DNA of 64,000 nt, taken from contig NZ_JACEFG010000004.1 in assembly GCF_013694105.1 (NCBI RefSeq), positions 62,001 through 126,000 of the forward strand. Direction: 5' to 3'. Positions 1-8,128 of this stretch are shown here, one piece after another. The stretch is from Halobacillus locisalis. GTDB lineage: Bacteria; Bacillota; Bacilli; Bacillales; Halobacillaceae. The number at the start of each line of letters is the position of its first letter. Position 1 is the stretch's first letter. The notes below the pieces were generated by a model. The model did not search any database and was not told the DNA's origin. It saw only the letters and a list, made by a program, of their open reading frames with translations. The translations under genes were made by a program, and so were the position numbers.

Positions 1-1729
1 CTTTCGGAAGTGAGGCATCTAACCGATCGGCAACGATTTTAAGGACAGAATCCCCGAAGTTATGACCGAACGTATCGTTGATCTTCTTGAAACGATCCAA
101 GTCCAAGAAAAGAATGGCCAGCGTCCGCTCTTGTGATTCTGCATAGGTTAGGGCCTGGTTCAAACGGTCTTGGAACAGCGTGCGGTTTGGGATATTCGTG
201 ACGCTGTCGTAATAGGCGTGATATTTTATCTTTTCTTCCATCTGTTTTCTCGCTGTGACATCTTTGAACGTGACTACATGACCGACGATATCATGGTCGA
301 TCAGTTGGGGGGTGATGACGTATTCTCCAGGGAACGTGGTGCCATCTTTCCTCAAAAAGTCCCGTTCCATTCGTTCGTGGATATGCTTCTCCACTTCAGT
401 ACATAAGGCATTTTCATCCTCATTCTCTCTAACACCGTTAAAAATCTTACATAGAGAAAGACCGGTGACTTCGCTTTCTTCTGTATAACCGAGGAGTCGC
501 TTGGCAGAGGCATTAGAGAACGTGATGTCCCCTTCCAAATCGATCCCGAAAATCCCTTCCCCGGCAGAGTCCAAGATCAATTCTTTTTCTTGGCTGACTT
601 GCTTGAGGTCAGAGAAAGCCTCTTGCAACTCTTGGTTTTTCTTCCGCACTTCAAACGTACGGTCTTGAATGATCAACTCCTGTTTCTCCATATAAATCAA
701 GTTGAATAGAACGGGTGCGGTCGCATCGACTATGGATTCCGCTAACTGCCTTTGGGAGTTGTTATAGATGCGTGCGCCCTTTGTGAATGTCGCGACAGAT
801 AGAATGCCGAGAGTTTCACCCATGGCAATCAAAGGGAGTAGGTACATCCCTTGGATATTGAAGTGTTGGCAGATGATTTTATCTGGACGGGGATCCGTAT
901 GGACATCAGGTATTAAAATGGGACTTTTGCTTGATATGACTTCTTGCATAAGTGGGTCATCTTGAAAACGTACTTGCAGATGCGTAAGCGATTCTTTCCA
1001 CGCTTCTTCGGACCAGGAACTGTTCGCACTCATACTCGTCGGTTCAATTTGCTGTTCCGCGACCGGGTCTAAGAAATGAGCGGCGATATTGTGATTATCG
1101 AGAACGGTTCCTAAATAATTGAAGCAGACATTGAGCGCTTCTTGAATGGAAGAGCTGAATGATAGTTCACGGGTCACGTTTAGGAGCAATTGTTTTTCGG
1201 AGATCAATTTCTCTTTGCGTGTTAAGTTGTTTGCGTTTCGAATGGCTACAGCAGCCATGTTGATGTAGGCTTGGATGGATTCAATTTCAGAATCGGTTAA
1301 ATCCATTGGAATTCCATAGTCAAATAGAAAAGCGAGTCCGTACAAATGATCTTCATACGTGACGGGAGCCACAAGAAGAGAGGTGATTTTGAATGCTTCG
1401 ATGGCTCGTCGATCAGGGCGATCGTCCTTTGACGTATCCGGAATGTAGATGGCTTCACCTGTTTCGATGACCTCCTTGGCGAGGTGGTCTTGTTCAGGGT
1501 CAATGATATGCATATCCAACGTCATGCCATTCAACGTTTCTGGCTTGCCGACATAGCCGCGATATGTTCCATCGTCTTGTGGTAAATAGATGCCGACCGA
1601 ATCACATTGGACAATTTCTTCTGATATGGCTGCCACTACATGCTGTAAAACTTCGCGTAAATCGAGCTTGGTATTAATGAGTTTTGTGATTTGCGCAAGG
1701 CGTGAATACCTTGTTTGTTCATCAGCCAC
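1..1729 (-). CDS. GAF-GAF-PAS-GGDEF sensor protein, C-terminus cut by window edge
   Basis: The reverse-strand frame is open from a GTG at 1729 to the window edge, about 576 residues. The start is set by GGAGG eight bases upstream. Two GAF-like domains (about residues 20-150 and 180-345) are followed by a short coiled linker, a PAS domain (about 385-485, with 'GEGIFGID' and 'GYTEES') and the beginning of a GGDEF domain (about 538 on, 'FLDLDRFKKIND' then 'FGHNFGDSVL'). The GGDEF signature itself lies beyond the edge, so I cannot tell whether the cyclase is active or whether an EAL domain follows. The likely role is cytosolic turnover or sensing of cyclic di-GMP, with the GAF/PAS domains binding a ligand. 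No membrane segment is seen in the visible part. Confidence 0.88.
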   Translation of the reverse strand, partial: MADEQTRYSRLAQITKLINTKLDLREVLQHVVAAISEEIVQCDSVGIYLPQDDGTYRGYVGKPETLNGMTLDMHIIDPEQDHLAKEVIETGEAIYIPDTSKDDRPDRRAIEAFKITSLLVAPVTYEDHLYGLAFLFDYGIPMDLTDSEIESIQAYINMAAVAIRNANNLTRKEKLISEKQLLLNVTRELSFSSSIQEALNVCFNYLGTVLDNHNIAAHFLDPVAEQQIEPTSMSANSSWSEEAWKESLTHLQVRFQDDPLMQEVISSKSPILIPDVHTDPRPDKIICQHFNIQGMYLLPLIAMGETLGILSVATFTKGARIYNNSQRQLAESIVDATAPVLFNLIYMEKQELIIQDRTFEVRKKNQELQEAFSDLKQVSQEKELILDSAGEGIFGIDLEGDITFSNASAKRLLGYTEESEVTGLSLCKIFNGVRENEDENALCTEVEKHIHERMERDFLRKDGTTFPGEYVITPQLIDHDIVGHVVTFKDVTARKQMEEKIKYHAYYDSVTNIPNRTLFQDRLNQALTYAESQERTLAILFLDLDRFKKINDTFGHNFGDSVLKIVADRLDASLPK

Positions 1730-1823
1730 GACAAAAACCTCCAATGACTTTTGTATTTGGTTACACTTCGACATTTTCTGGAAAAGTCCTTCAATTAGTA
1801 GGGTGTTTTTCTTCCATCATAAA

Positions 1824-1858
1824 AAAATAGCACAAAAGGATGGCTTCTGTGCTATTTT
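1824..1858 (-). terminator. Terminator after chrA
   Basis: AATAGCACA and TGTGCTATT pair around a 13-base loop. Read on the minus strand the stem is followed by a run of T, just past the chrA stop codon. Confidence 0.7.
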
Positions 1859-1864
1859 ATGGAA

Positions 1865-3043
1865 CTAGAGTAAGTTGATGATGGTTCCACCAGCGAGACC
1901 GATAAGCACAATCGCCCAAGCGGGTACTTTAAAGAAGTGAAGAAGGGCAAATAAGAATGCTGCTAGGGCAAAGTCGCCTCCATTTTCAACGGAACTTGTA
2001 ATGACAGGGTCATAAAAGGCAGCCAGTAAAATGCCGACAACGCTTGCGTTTACGCCAGTCAAAACGCCTTGAAAGGCTGGCCGTTTTCGTAATTCATTTA
2101 AGAATGGCAGCGCCGCTAATAAAAATAAGAAGGAAGGTAGAAAGATACCAGCTGTTGCAACAAGGGCTCCTGAAACTCCTTCGATCATCGTTCCCAAGTA
2201 GCTGGCAAATGTGAATAGCGGACCTGGAACAGCTTGGGCCATTCCGTACCCAGCTAAGAATTCGTTTGCGTTCAGCCAACCTGTTGGCACGACTTCCCTT
2301 TCGAGCATAGGGAGAACGACGTGACCGCCACCGAACACGAGTGATCCGACGCGGAAGAACGTATCAAAAATCTGCATGAGGGCATGATCGATATTCCTTG
2401 CGAGAATCGGTAATACGATAAGCAGTCCTGTCAAGAGGGAGAGAGCCCCTACACCGACTTTTTTCGAAAACGTAACAGGAAACGGCTGTACTTTGGACTC
2501 TTGCAAGTTCGAGAACATCTTCCACCCTAGTAATCCGGCAGCAAGGATGATGAGTAATTGCATCCAGGCGGAAGGATAGAGTAAGAGGACGGCAGCCGCG
2601 ACCATGGCTATAAGAATCCGTGGACGGTCTGGTGTCAGCTTTTTGCCTAGTCCGATGACGGCGTGCAGGACGACGGCAGCTGCGACGACTTTCAAACTAT
2701 GAATAAAGCCTGCATCAGCTAAATCAAAGGATTGATACATAAAGGCGAATAAAACGAGAATCAGAATCGATGGGACGGTGAATCCGAACCATGACACGAG
2801 ACCACCGAGAAACCCTCCTCGTAACATCCCGATGGCGATTCCCACCTGGCTGCTGGCGGGGCCGGGGAGGAATTGGCAGAGAGCGATGATGTCTGCGTAG
2901 GTTTTGTCATCGATCCATTTCTTACGGTCGATGTATTCGTCTTTGAAGTAGGCTAAATGCGCGACCGGGCCACCGAAGGAGGTGAGGCCGAGTTTCGTAG
3001 ATGCTTTGAAAATTTCGAGTAGTGAGCCTTTCGGTTTACTCAT
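1865..3043 (-). CDS. chrA: Chromate transporter family (ChrA), two-domain form
   Basis: 392 residues, the usual length of the long (fused) CHR family. The first half carries the family signature around residues 18-30 ('GLTSFGGPVAHL') and 'CQFLPGPASSQ' near 56. The second half repeats it with 'GSLVFGGGHVVLPMLE' near 230 and 'QAVPGPLFTFASYLG' near 270. About ten hydrophobic segments predict an inner-membrane carrier that expels chromate or a related oxyanion. It overlaps the upstream PadR-type gene by 8 bp, so the two are co-transcribed, a pairing common in Bacillaceae. The substrate is assigned by family only; sulfate or another anion is possible. Confidence 0.9.
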   Translation of the reverse strand: MSKPKGSLLEIFKASTKLGLTSFGGPVAHLAYFKDEYIDRKKWIDDKTYADIIALCQFLPGPASSQVGIAIGMLRGGFLGGLVSWFGFTVPSILILVLFAFMYQSFDLADAGFIHSLKVVAAAVVLHAVIGLGKKLTPDRPRILIAMVAAAVLLLYPSAWMQLLIILAAGLLGWKMFSNLQESKVQPFPVTFSKKVGVGALSLLTGLLIVLPILARNIDHALMQIFDTFFRVGSLVFGGGHVVLPMLEREVVPTGWLNANEFLAGYGMAQAVPGPLFTFASYLGTMIEGVSGALVATAGIFLPSFLFLLAALPFLNELRKRPAFQGVLTGVNASVVGILLAAFYDPVITSSVENGGDFALAAFLFALLHFFKVPAWAIVLIGLAGGTIINLL

Positions 3044-3359
3044 CTGAGTGATTCCTCCAATCTTGTTCTAGTACTTCTTGTGCGAGTTCACGAACTTGAT
3101 GTTTCGCTTCTTGTAATAACTCGCGTCCTTCTTCTGTAATGACATAATATTTTCTGACCTTACCGTTGACGTTTTCTTCATACTTTTCAAGGAATCCGTT
3201 GGTATGAAGCTGCTTCAGGGTTGGATAGAGAGTGCCGGGACTGATGTCATATCCGTGGGAGGCAAGCTCTTCCATGAGATAAGCTCCATAAATGGGTTCG
3301 ATGTCCGCGTGGTAAAGAATGTGGATTTTGATAGAACCTAGAAAGAAGTCTCGTAACAA
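3036..3359 (-). CDS. PadR-family transcriptional regulator
   Basis: 107 residues from a TTG start. GGAGG lies 7 bases upstream of this TTG, while the GTG six bases earlier is only one base from the ribosome site. The winged-helix fold is recognisable: 'YGAYLMEELASHGYDISPGTLYPTLKQL' gives the recognition region, followed by the wing ('KVRKYYVITEEGRELL') and a C-terminal dimerisation helix. PadR proteins repress their neighbours and are released by small molecules. This one overlaps chrA and probably controls the padR-chrA unit through the palindrome just upstream. Confidence 0.88.
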   Translation of the reverse strand: MLRDFFLGSIKIHILYHADIEPIYGAYLMEELASHGYDISPGTLYPTLKQLHTNGFLEKYEENVNGKVRKYYVITEEGRELLQEAKHQVRELAQEVLEQDWRNHSDE

Positions 3360-3372
3360 CTGCACACCTCCT

Positions 3373-3406
3373 CAATATCGAATGCCGATATCATTTTACG
3401 ATATTG
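3373..3406. promoter_or_regulatory. Candidate PadR operator
   Basis: CAATATCG (3373-3380) and CGATATTG (3399-3406) form a perfect inverted repeat, with a further CGATAT between them, directly upstream of the padR ribosome site. The position fits autorepression. No matched operator is known to me. Confidence 0.5.
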
Positions 3407-3490
3407 GACAGTCCCACTCAATATCATGGACCGAATCTTTACAAAAACTTAGCAATTCTTGAATCGGAGTATGACTGCGATTATACTTAT

Positions 3491-3509
3491 GATAATGATT
3501 CTCATTTTT
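3491..3509 (+). promoter_or_regulatory. Fur box
   Basis: GATAATGATTCTCATTTTT matches 16 of 19 positions of the classical GATAATGATTATCATTATC Fur box. It sits 18 bases before the start codon of the ferredoxin reductase gene, so iron-replete repression is expected. Confidence 0.8.
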
Positions 3510-3527
3510 GATTAGGGGGAAAACCGG

Positions 3528-4505
3528 ATGAGCGAGATGTACGACGTGACGATTATCGGTGGGGGAACCACTGGTTTATATACAGCTTTTTATAGTGGGA
3601 TGCGAGATTTGAAGACGAAAGTGGTCGAGTATCAGCCTCAGGTCGGGGGGAAGGTGTCTTTCTTTTATCCAGAGAAGAAGATCTACGATGTAGGTGGTTT
3701 TCTAGGAGTGACAGGGGAGGACCTTGTTACGAACGTTGAAGAACAAGCTGAATTCGTACAGCCCACGATCCTGACCAATGAAAAAATCATCTCGATCGAT
3801 AAAAAGGATGATGGAACGTTTGTGTTGACCAATGCAGAAGGGGTAGAGCACCAATCCCGTACCGTCATTGTGGCTTCAGGGATGGGGACGTTTGATATGG
3901 AACCCATGGACGTAGAAAATAACGAAAAGTATGAACAAGACTATATCCACTATACAATTCAACGGAAACAGCAGTATAAAGACAAGCGAGTGGCCGTTGT
4001 TTCCCAAAGTCGTGTTGGCATCGATTGGGCACTTGCGCTTGAAGGAATCGCCTCATCGGTCGATTTGATTAATGGGGGAGAGATGTTCAAGGCGACGTAT
4101 GAGCATGACCTTGAGCAACTGGAAGCTTCCTCTGTGAGCGTTCACTATAACCAATCGGTGAAATCATTAGTTGGCGAGGACGCCCTGCAGCAATTGACTC
4201 TTGATAATGGCGAAGTTGTGAATGTCGATCACATTCTCGTCTATGAAGGGTTGAACATCGAGAAGAGTATGTACGATCAATGGGGTCTTGCGACAGAAAA
4301 AGGGCGGATTCCAGTGGGGACGGATATGTGTACGAATGAAGAAGGGATATTTGTCGCAGGGGATGCAGCCATTTACCCGAACAAAACCATGTTGATCGGT
4401 TCAGGGTTCAATGAAGCGATGGCGGCTGTGAATAGTGCAGCCAAATACTTGAATCCTAAAGCAAGTGCGCAAGTATACAGTACAGTCATTTATAAGTACG
4501 AGTAA
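3528..4505 (+). CDS. Ferredoxin-NADP reductase type 2 (YcgT/YumC-like)
   Basis: 325 residues, close to the family's 330-350. The N-terminal FAD motif 'TIIGGGTTGLYTAFYSGMR' (about 9-27), a middle NAD(P) region ('KRVAVVSQSRVGIDWAL', about 150) and the C-terminal FAD contact 'GIFVAGDAA' (about 280) are in order. No CxxC redox pair is present, so this is a thioredoxin-reductase-like ferredoxin/flavodoxin reductase and not a disulfide reductase. The upstream Fur box matches what is known for B. subtilis ycgT, suggesting a role in reducing iron or heme-degrading partners under iron starvation. Oddly, the NADPH site lacks a clear GxGxxA (reads 'VSQSRVG'). Confidence 0.85.
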   Translation: MSEMYDVTIIGGGTTGLYTAFYSGMRDLKTKVVEYQPQVGGKVSFFYPEKKIYDVGGFLGVTGEDLVTNVEEQAEFVQPTILTNEKIISIDKKDDGTFVLTNAEGVEHQSRTVIVASGMGTFDMEPMDVENNEKYEQDYIHYTIQRKQQYKDKRVAVVSQSRVGIDWALALEGIASSVDLINGGEMFKATYEHDLEQLEASSVSVHYNQSVKSLVGEDALQQLTLDNGEVVNVDHILVYEGLNIEKSMYDQWGLATEKGRIPVGTDMCTNEEGIFVAGDAAIYPNKTMLIGSGFNEAMAAVNSAAKYLNPKASAQVYSTVIYKYE

Positions 4506-4513
4506 CCACAAAA

Positions 4514-4565
4514 GGGACAGGTACTGTGGCTTCATAAGCCTAAGCACCTGTCCCATTCTTTTTAA
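4514..4565. terminator. Bidirectional terminator
   Basis: GGGACAGGT (4514-4522) pairs with ACCTGTCCC (4546-4554), followed by a T-rich stretch. It lies between two converging genes and serves both. The same GGGACAGGT arm recurs in the terminator at 20.87 kb. Confidence 0.75.
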
Positions 4566-4966
4566 TTGGAGTTTTTGGCGAGATGAGGGTTTTGTACACC
4601 TGATTCGATGTATGAACGAATGAGCTTCCAACCATCATCGGTCTTTTGAAACGTATCGAAAAATAAGTTCGAAGTAGGAATCGGTTCCCCATCCAAGACA
4701 ATGGACACCCAGAACGAGACAATCCATTCCTTATCTTTTGTCTGTGTCATCGAATGATCCGTGTACACCCACGTCATATCCTTATCTTCGAAATGATCGA
4801 ACGCTTGCTTCCAGCCTTCGACAGACTCTTCATATCCATAATCCACGGCTTCTCCGTCCCGAATCTCGCGAGCAATGAAGTCTTCTGCAATCGTTTCTTT
4901 TAGAAAAGCTAAGTCTTGTGAACTGGCCCGATCCTTGAATGACTCGTAAAATGTAGAAAAATCCAT
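4562..4966 (-). CDS. SnoaL/NTF2-like small protein
   Basis: About 134 residues starting at the ATG at 4966. GGAGGGG ends six bases upstream, whereas the two earlier in-frame starts overlap that ribosome site. The pattern of an N-terminal helical part ('FYESFKDRASSQDLAFLKETIAEDF') followed by beta strands such as 'VVSFWVSIVL' and 'FFDTFQKTDDGWKLIRSYIESG' is typical of NTF2-like folds that end in '...W+I...S.'. Function is unknown; such folds bind small ligands or catalyse simple isomerisations. Monocistronic and convergent with the reductase gene. Confidence 0.65.
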   Translation of the reverse strand: MDFSTFYESFKDRASSQDLAFLKETIAEDFIAREIRDGEAVDYGYEESVEGWKQAFDHFEDKDMTWVYTDHSMTQTKDKEWIVSFWVSIVLDGEPIPTSNLFFDTFQKTDDGWKLIRSYIESGVQNPHLAKNSN

Positions 4967-5015
4967 ATTCATCCCCTCCACCTAATGAGGTTCGACATAC
5001 GTATGGAAATTCCTT

Positions 5016-5345
5016 CTAATGACAGATGCCTAGATTGTAAGCGATGATTTTCGTCTGAGCGGCCATAGTCGCGAGCCACAACAATTGGCTAGCCGAAAAT
5101 AGCGCGTACCAGCTCTTTTTCTTTCTTAGCTGGCCCCGCTTTTGAAAGGCATATAAGACGAGGGGGATGGTCGTGATCGTGAAGAGTAGCGTCAGACCGA
5201 GGAAGCCTTGATAGTGATTCATCCATAGGAAGTGATCGAATAGGGGGATGATGATGGTAGGCGTATTGACGATGGAAATGAAATAGATTCCCAGTCCCCA
5301 AGAGGCAAGCATGGTGGTGAATAGAATAAACGGAAATGTTTTCAC
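5016..5345 (-). CDS. Small membrane protein, unknown
   Basis: 109 residues from a GTG start that has GAGGAG eight bases upstream. Four hydrophobic segments (about 5-27, 32-40, 48-66 and 82-100), separated by 'QKRGQLRKKKSW', predict an integral membrane protein with a positively charged loop. I do not recognise the family. It lies 84 bp downstream of the DUF4385 gene on the same strand, separated by a nested hairpin that includes its own ribosome site. Confidence 0.6.
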   Translation of the reverse strand: MKTFPFILFTTMLASWGLGIYFISIVNTPTIIIPLFDHFLWMNHYQGFLGLTLLFTITTIPLVLYAFQKRGQLRKKKSWYALFSASQLLWLATMAAQTKIIAYNLGICH

Positions 5346-5350
5346 AAGTA

Positions 5351-5417
5351 TGGCTCCTCACACATGTAATCCCGATTAAGTTTATCGGGTTAATGTTATC
5401 TTACGTGTGAGGAGCCA
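5351..5417 (-). promoter_or_regulatory. Nested hairpin covering the Shine-Dalgarno of the 109-residue membrane protein
   Basis: Arms TGGCTCCTCACAC (5351-5363) and GTGTGAGGAGCCA (5405-5417) are a perfect 13-bp inverted repeat. They enclose a second one, CCCGAT (5371-5376) with ATCGGG (5384-5389). On the minus-strand transcript the 3' arm contains the GAGGAG used by the gene starting at 5345, so folding would hide that site. It may alternatively be a terminator of the preceding gene, but no U-run follows. Confidence 0.55.
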
Positions 5418-5429
5418 GAAATGTCAACG

Positions 5430-5876
5430 TTAACCATACTTTTTCTGGTGATCCTTCTTTTTCTTTAAGTATTCTTCATCTTCACGTGCTTTGATCCATT
5501 TTTCTTCAAAAATTTCAGCCGACTTCGCTTTTACTTCATCGATGTCACGGTCGTTGATTTCCCCGTCTTCATCGTATTTCTTCCCGCCCTTATAATTGGC
5601 ATAGCGACGCGAGCGGGTGTACCCCATCTGCAAAAATTTACGCGCCATATCCATCCCGACAAAATCATCGTTCTCCTTATAGTCCAGGAAAAGTTGATAG
5701 ATCTTGTCTGACGACTCTTTAGCGATGTCAGGAGTTTTGAAACGCCAATAAGGGAGGATTTCGCTTTTGTACGGTTCAACGAGAAGAACACCTTGTTCAC
5801 CTCGTCCTACGCGGTAAAGTTCCGGCTGTTCACGGAAGTCCGTCTTGTCGAAATCAATATCATAATCGAAACTCAT
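5430..5876 (-). CDS. DUF4385 family protein
   Basis: 148 residues, highly charged and soluble. The conserved blocks 'YRVGRGEQGVLLVEPYKSE', 'PYWRFKTP', 'DDFVGMDMARKFLQMGYT' and 'RSRRYANYKGGKKY' are those I associate with DUF4385, whose function is unknown. A lysine-rich tail follows. The start ATG overlaps the glutaminase stop codon by 4 bp (ATGA), so the gene is translationally coupled to glsA. Confidence 0.75.
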   Translation of the reverse strand: MSFDYDIDFDKTDFREQPELYRVGRGEQGVLLVEPYKSEILPYWRFKTPDIAKESSDKIYQLFLDYKENDDFVGMDMARKFLQMGYTRSRRYANYKGGKKYDEDGEINDRDIDEVKAKSAEIFEEKWIKAREDEEYLKKKKDHQKKYG

Positions 5877-6823
5877 CCAAACCCTCCTTTTTCGCCGAAC
5901 ATATTGAGTCCTAAATCTTGAGAAAGCTTCTTGATGAGGGCCCCACCCGCTGTACTGTTTCCTTTTTCATCAATCGCAGGCCCGATGACACCCACCCCCA
6001 TGCGGCCGGGAATTGCCCCGATGATGCTCCCTGACACACCGCTTTTGCAAGGGAATCCCGCCTCAACTGCATAGTGGCCGGATGAGTTGTACATGCCGGA
6101 CGTCATCATGATCGCTTTCACTGTTCGTAAATGGTGAGGTGGAATCAGTCGCTCACCGGTTTGTGGCGATCGTCCGCCACAGGCTAAGAACAGACCGATT
6201 CGAGCAAAATCATCACTGCACATCATCACCGAGTTCATACGGAAGTACAAATCGAGCGCTTCCTCCACATCCGTCACAAGCGTACCGGTACTTTGCATGA
6301 AGTAAGCGAGCGAACGGTTGCGGGCACTGTTGGCTTTTTCTGCTTCATATACATCTTCACTCATGTACAACTGATCGTTATCGGTCATTTCTTTCAAAAA
6401 ATCTAAGTATCGGGAAAAACGATTCTCAGGACTTTGGCCTTTGATCATCGCCGCAACGGCAATCGCCCCTGCATTGATCATCGGGTTGAACGGTTTACTC
6501 GTGTCGAACGATTCCAGTTGACTGATGGAATTGAAGAAGTCGCCCATCGGTTCCATCCCGACGGCATTGAAAACTCGCTCCTTGCCGAAATCCTGCAAGG
6601 CAAGCATCAATCCGACCACTTTCGATGTGCTTTGCATCGGGATGACCTGAAGGTGGTCGCCAGCGGAATAACATTGCTGATCGGTCGTAATGATGGAGAC
6701 GCCGAGCATGTCCTTCATCGTTTCATCGAAATTCGGTAAGCTCATATTTACATTGCCGGAAGCTGCGAATGGGCGGCTGTCTTCTATGGCATCTTCTAAA
6801 TAATCGGTCGTCAATTCTTTCAT
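5873..6823 (-). CDS. glsA: Glutaminase
   Basis: 316 residues from the ATG at 6823, which has GAGGAGG seven bases upstream. The frame stays open further upstream but that part is the 21-bp repeat region and is not coding. The serine beta-lactamase-like fold shows the catalytic 'QSTSK' near residue 65, 'NPMINAGAI' near 113, 'SARNRSLAYFM' near 160 and 'CKSGVSGSIIGAIPG' near 258, all glutaminase hallmarks. It hydrolyses glutamine to glutamate and ammonia in the cytosol. Length and motifs are normal. It heads a two-gene unit with the DUF4385 gene. Confidence 0.93.
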   Translation of the reverse strand: MKELTTDYLEDAIEDSRPFAASGNVNMSLPNFDETMKDMLGVSIITTDQQCYSAGDHLQVIPMQSTSKVVGLMLALQDFGKERVFNAVGMEPMGDFFNSISQLESFDTSKPFNPMINAGAIAVAAMIKGQSPENRFSRYLDFLKEMTDNDQLYMSEDVYEAEKANSARNRSLAYFMQSTGTLVTDVEEALDLYFRMNSVMMCSDDFARIGLFLACGGRSPQTGERLIPPHHLRTVKAIMMTSGMYNSSGHYAVEAGFPCKSGVSGSIIGAIPGRMGVGVIGPAIDEKGNSTAGGALIKKLSQDLGLNMFGEKGGFG

Positions 6824-6903
6824 GGTTTCGCCTCCTCGATGTTTGGTTTGTACCCTTAATGGGTGTGGAGATAACGTTCGGTTGAGAGGTGGGGGTGCTT
6901 GGG

Positions 6904-7055
6904 TGTCCGAAAAAATGCGTTGCGTGTCCGGAAGGTGTGAGCAAATGTCTGAATAATGGGCGTTTGTCCGAAAAGACGCAGCTGATGTCCGAAATAAGAA
7001 AGGGCGTGTCCGAAATAGCCCACACCATGTCCGAAACCCCGACACAAATGTCCGA
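6904..7055 (+). repeat. Array A: eight TGTCCGA units at 21-bp steps
   Basis: TGTCCGA-type heptamers (TGTCCGA, TGTCCGG, TGTCTGA) begin at 6904, 6925, 6946, 6965, 6986, 7007, 7028 and 7049, giving steps of 21, 21, 19, 21, 21, 21, 21. The bases between heptamers vary. The array fills the gap between cydB and glsA. Open frames over it are a by-product of the 21-base period and are broken by the 19-base step. Confidence 0.9.
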
Positions 7056-7100
7056 TATCACGCCAAAAAAAGAAGGCTCCACCTAAGTGGAACCCTCTCC

Positions 7101-8126
7101 CTACTCCTGTTTCAAATAGCGGCGATCCTTCAAGAACAACTTCCAGAATAAGATGAACCCAGGAATCAGAATACCAAAGCCGATCGCATAAATGATGAGC
7201 ATCGGATAAAAGCTCGCGCTCGTAAACCCGTCAGCCACTGTTAAATCCGGATACACGAGGTATGGGAGGTGGGCTGATCCGTACGCATAAATCGCTAAGC
7301 CATATTGAATGATGATCGACACAACCGCAAGTCTCGCAAATCCCCGCTTTCCATCACGGTGCTTGAGGAAGAGGGCGCTGTAGCCGATGAGGAAAAAGAC
7401 AATCGAAAGTCCGAACCAGAGCCAGTTGGCCTCGATATTTTGGACAATCCAATCTGCTTCTACAGGAAACGTCCCGATTGTCAGCACCGCAACCAGGATC
7501 GATACGGGACCGAGCCAAAGAGCGTGTTTGCGGAAGGTGTGGTAAGCCGACCAGTCTTCTGCTTCTTTCGCATAATCCATCAAGAATACGGCCGAGATGA
7601 ACAACTCTGTCGAGAGCCCGAAAGCGATGTGCATATACAACGTCGGATGCGTCATCAACTCTCCGTAGTGGAGTCTTGGATAGTCATTTTCGAAATCAAC
7701 AAATCCACCTAGTGTAATCGGCAGAATACTGACGAGTAAGGCGGGTAGAATCAAGCCGGTCACACCAGACGTAATACGCAATAATGTCCGGAACCGCTGC
7801 GCGTAATGTTCAAACACCATAAAGGTTGTTCGGACGGTGAGCAAGAATAACCCTAGTGCAACAGGGACTAGCAAGATGCTGGAAAGCAAGGTCGTAGCGA
7901 ACGGGAAGAACGTTACGACAGAAACGACGAAAATGACTAAGAAGACGTTCGTAATCTCCCAGGCTGGTGACAGGAATTTGTTGGCGATCACAGAAGCATT
8001 GGTATTTTTGTTCTCGTTACTGTAAACCATCCCCCAGAACCCAGCTCCGAAATCGAGCGATCCGAGCATGGAATAGACAAAAAGCAGACTCCAAAGAATC
8101 GTGATGGCGACCGAAGATGCCTCCAT
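7101..8126 (-). CDS. cydB: Cytochrome bd-type quinol oxidase subunit II
   Basis: 341 residues, the normal length. The N-terminal 'LWSLLFVYSMLGSLDFGAGFW' block (about 11-31) and 'SPAWEITNVFLVIFVVS' (about 53) are CydB signatures. Nine or so membrane segments follow. It pairs with CydA in the membrane to form the oxidase that reduces oxygen with quinol electrons. It starts three bases after cydA stops, so the two are one operon. The sequence resembles the YthAB type of Bacillus more than CydAB proper. Confidence 0.9.
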   Translation of the reverse strand: MEASSVAITILWSLLFVYSMLGSLDFGAGFWGMVYSNENKNTNASVIANKFLSPAWEITNVFLVIFVVSVVTFFPFATTLLSSILLVPVALGLFLLTVRTTFMVFEHYAQRFRTLLRITSGVTGLILPALLVSILPITLGGFVDFENDYPRLHYGELMTHPTLYMHIAFGLSTELFISAVFLMDYAKEAEDWSAYHTFRKHALWLGPVSILVAVLTIGTFPVEADWIVQNIEANWLWFGLSIVFFLIGYSALFLKHRDGKRGFARLAVVSIIIQYGLAIYAYGSAHLPYLVYPDLTVADGFTSASFYPMLIIYAIGFGILIPGFILFWKLFLKDRRYLKQE

Positions 8127-8128
8127 AA

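Noticed and set aside
5421-5468. 15-codon hydrophobic frame on the plus strand next to the nested hairpin
   Set aside because: It lies antisense to the end of the DUF4385 gene and has no sign of its own transcript.
6889-7086. Open frames over array A that read as 7-residue repeats ('MSEIRKG VSEIAHT ...')
   Set aside because: They arise because 21 bp is seven codons. The 19-bp step breaks the frame, no proper ribosome site is present, and other arrays do not keep the frame.
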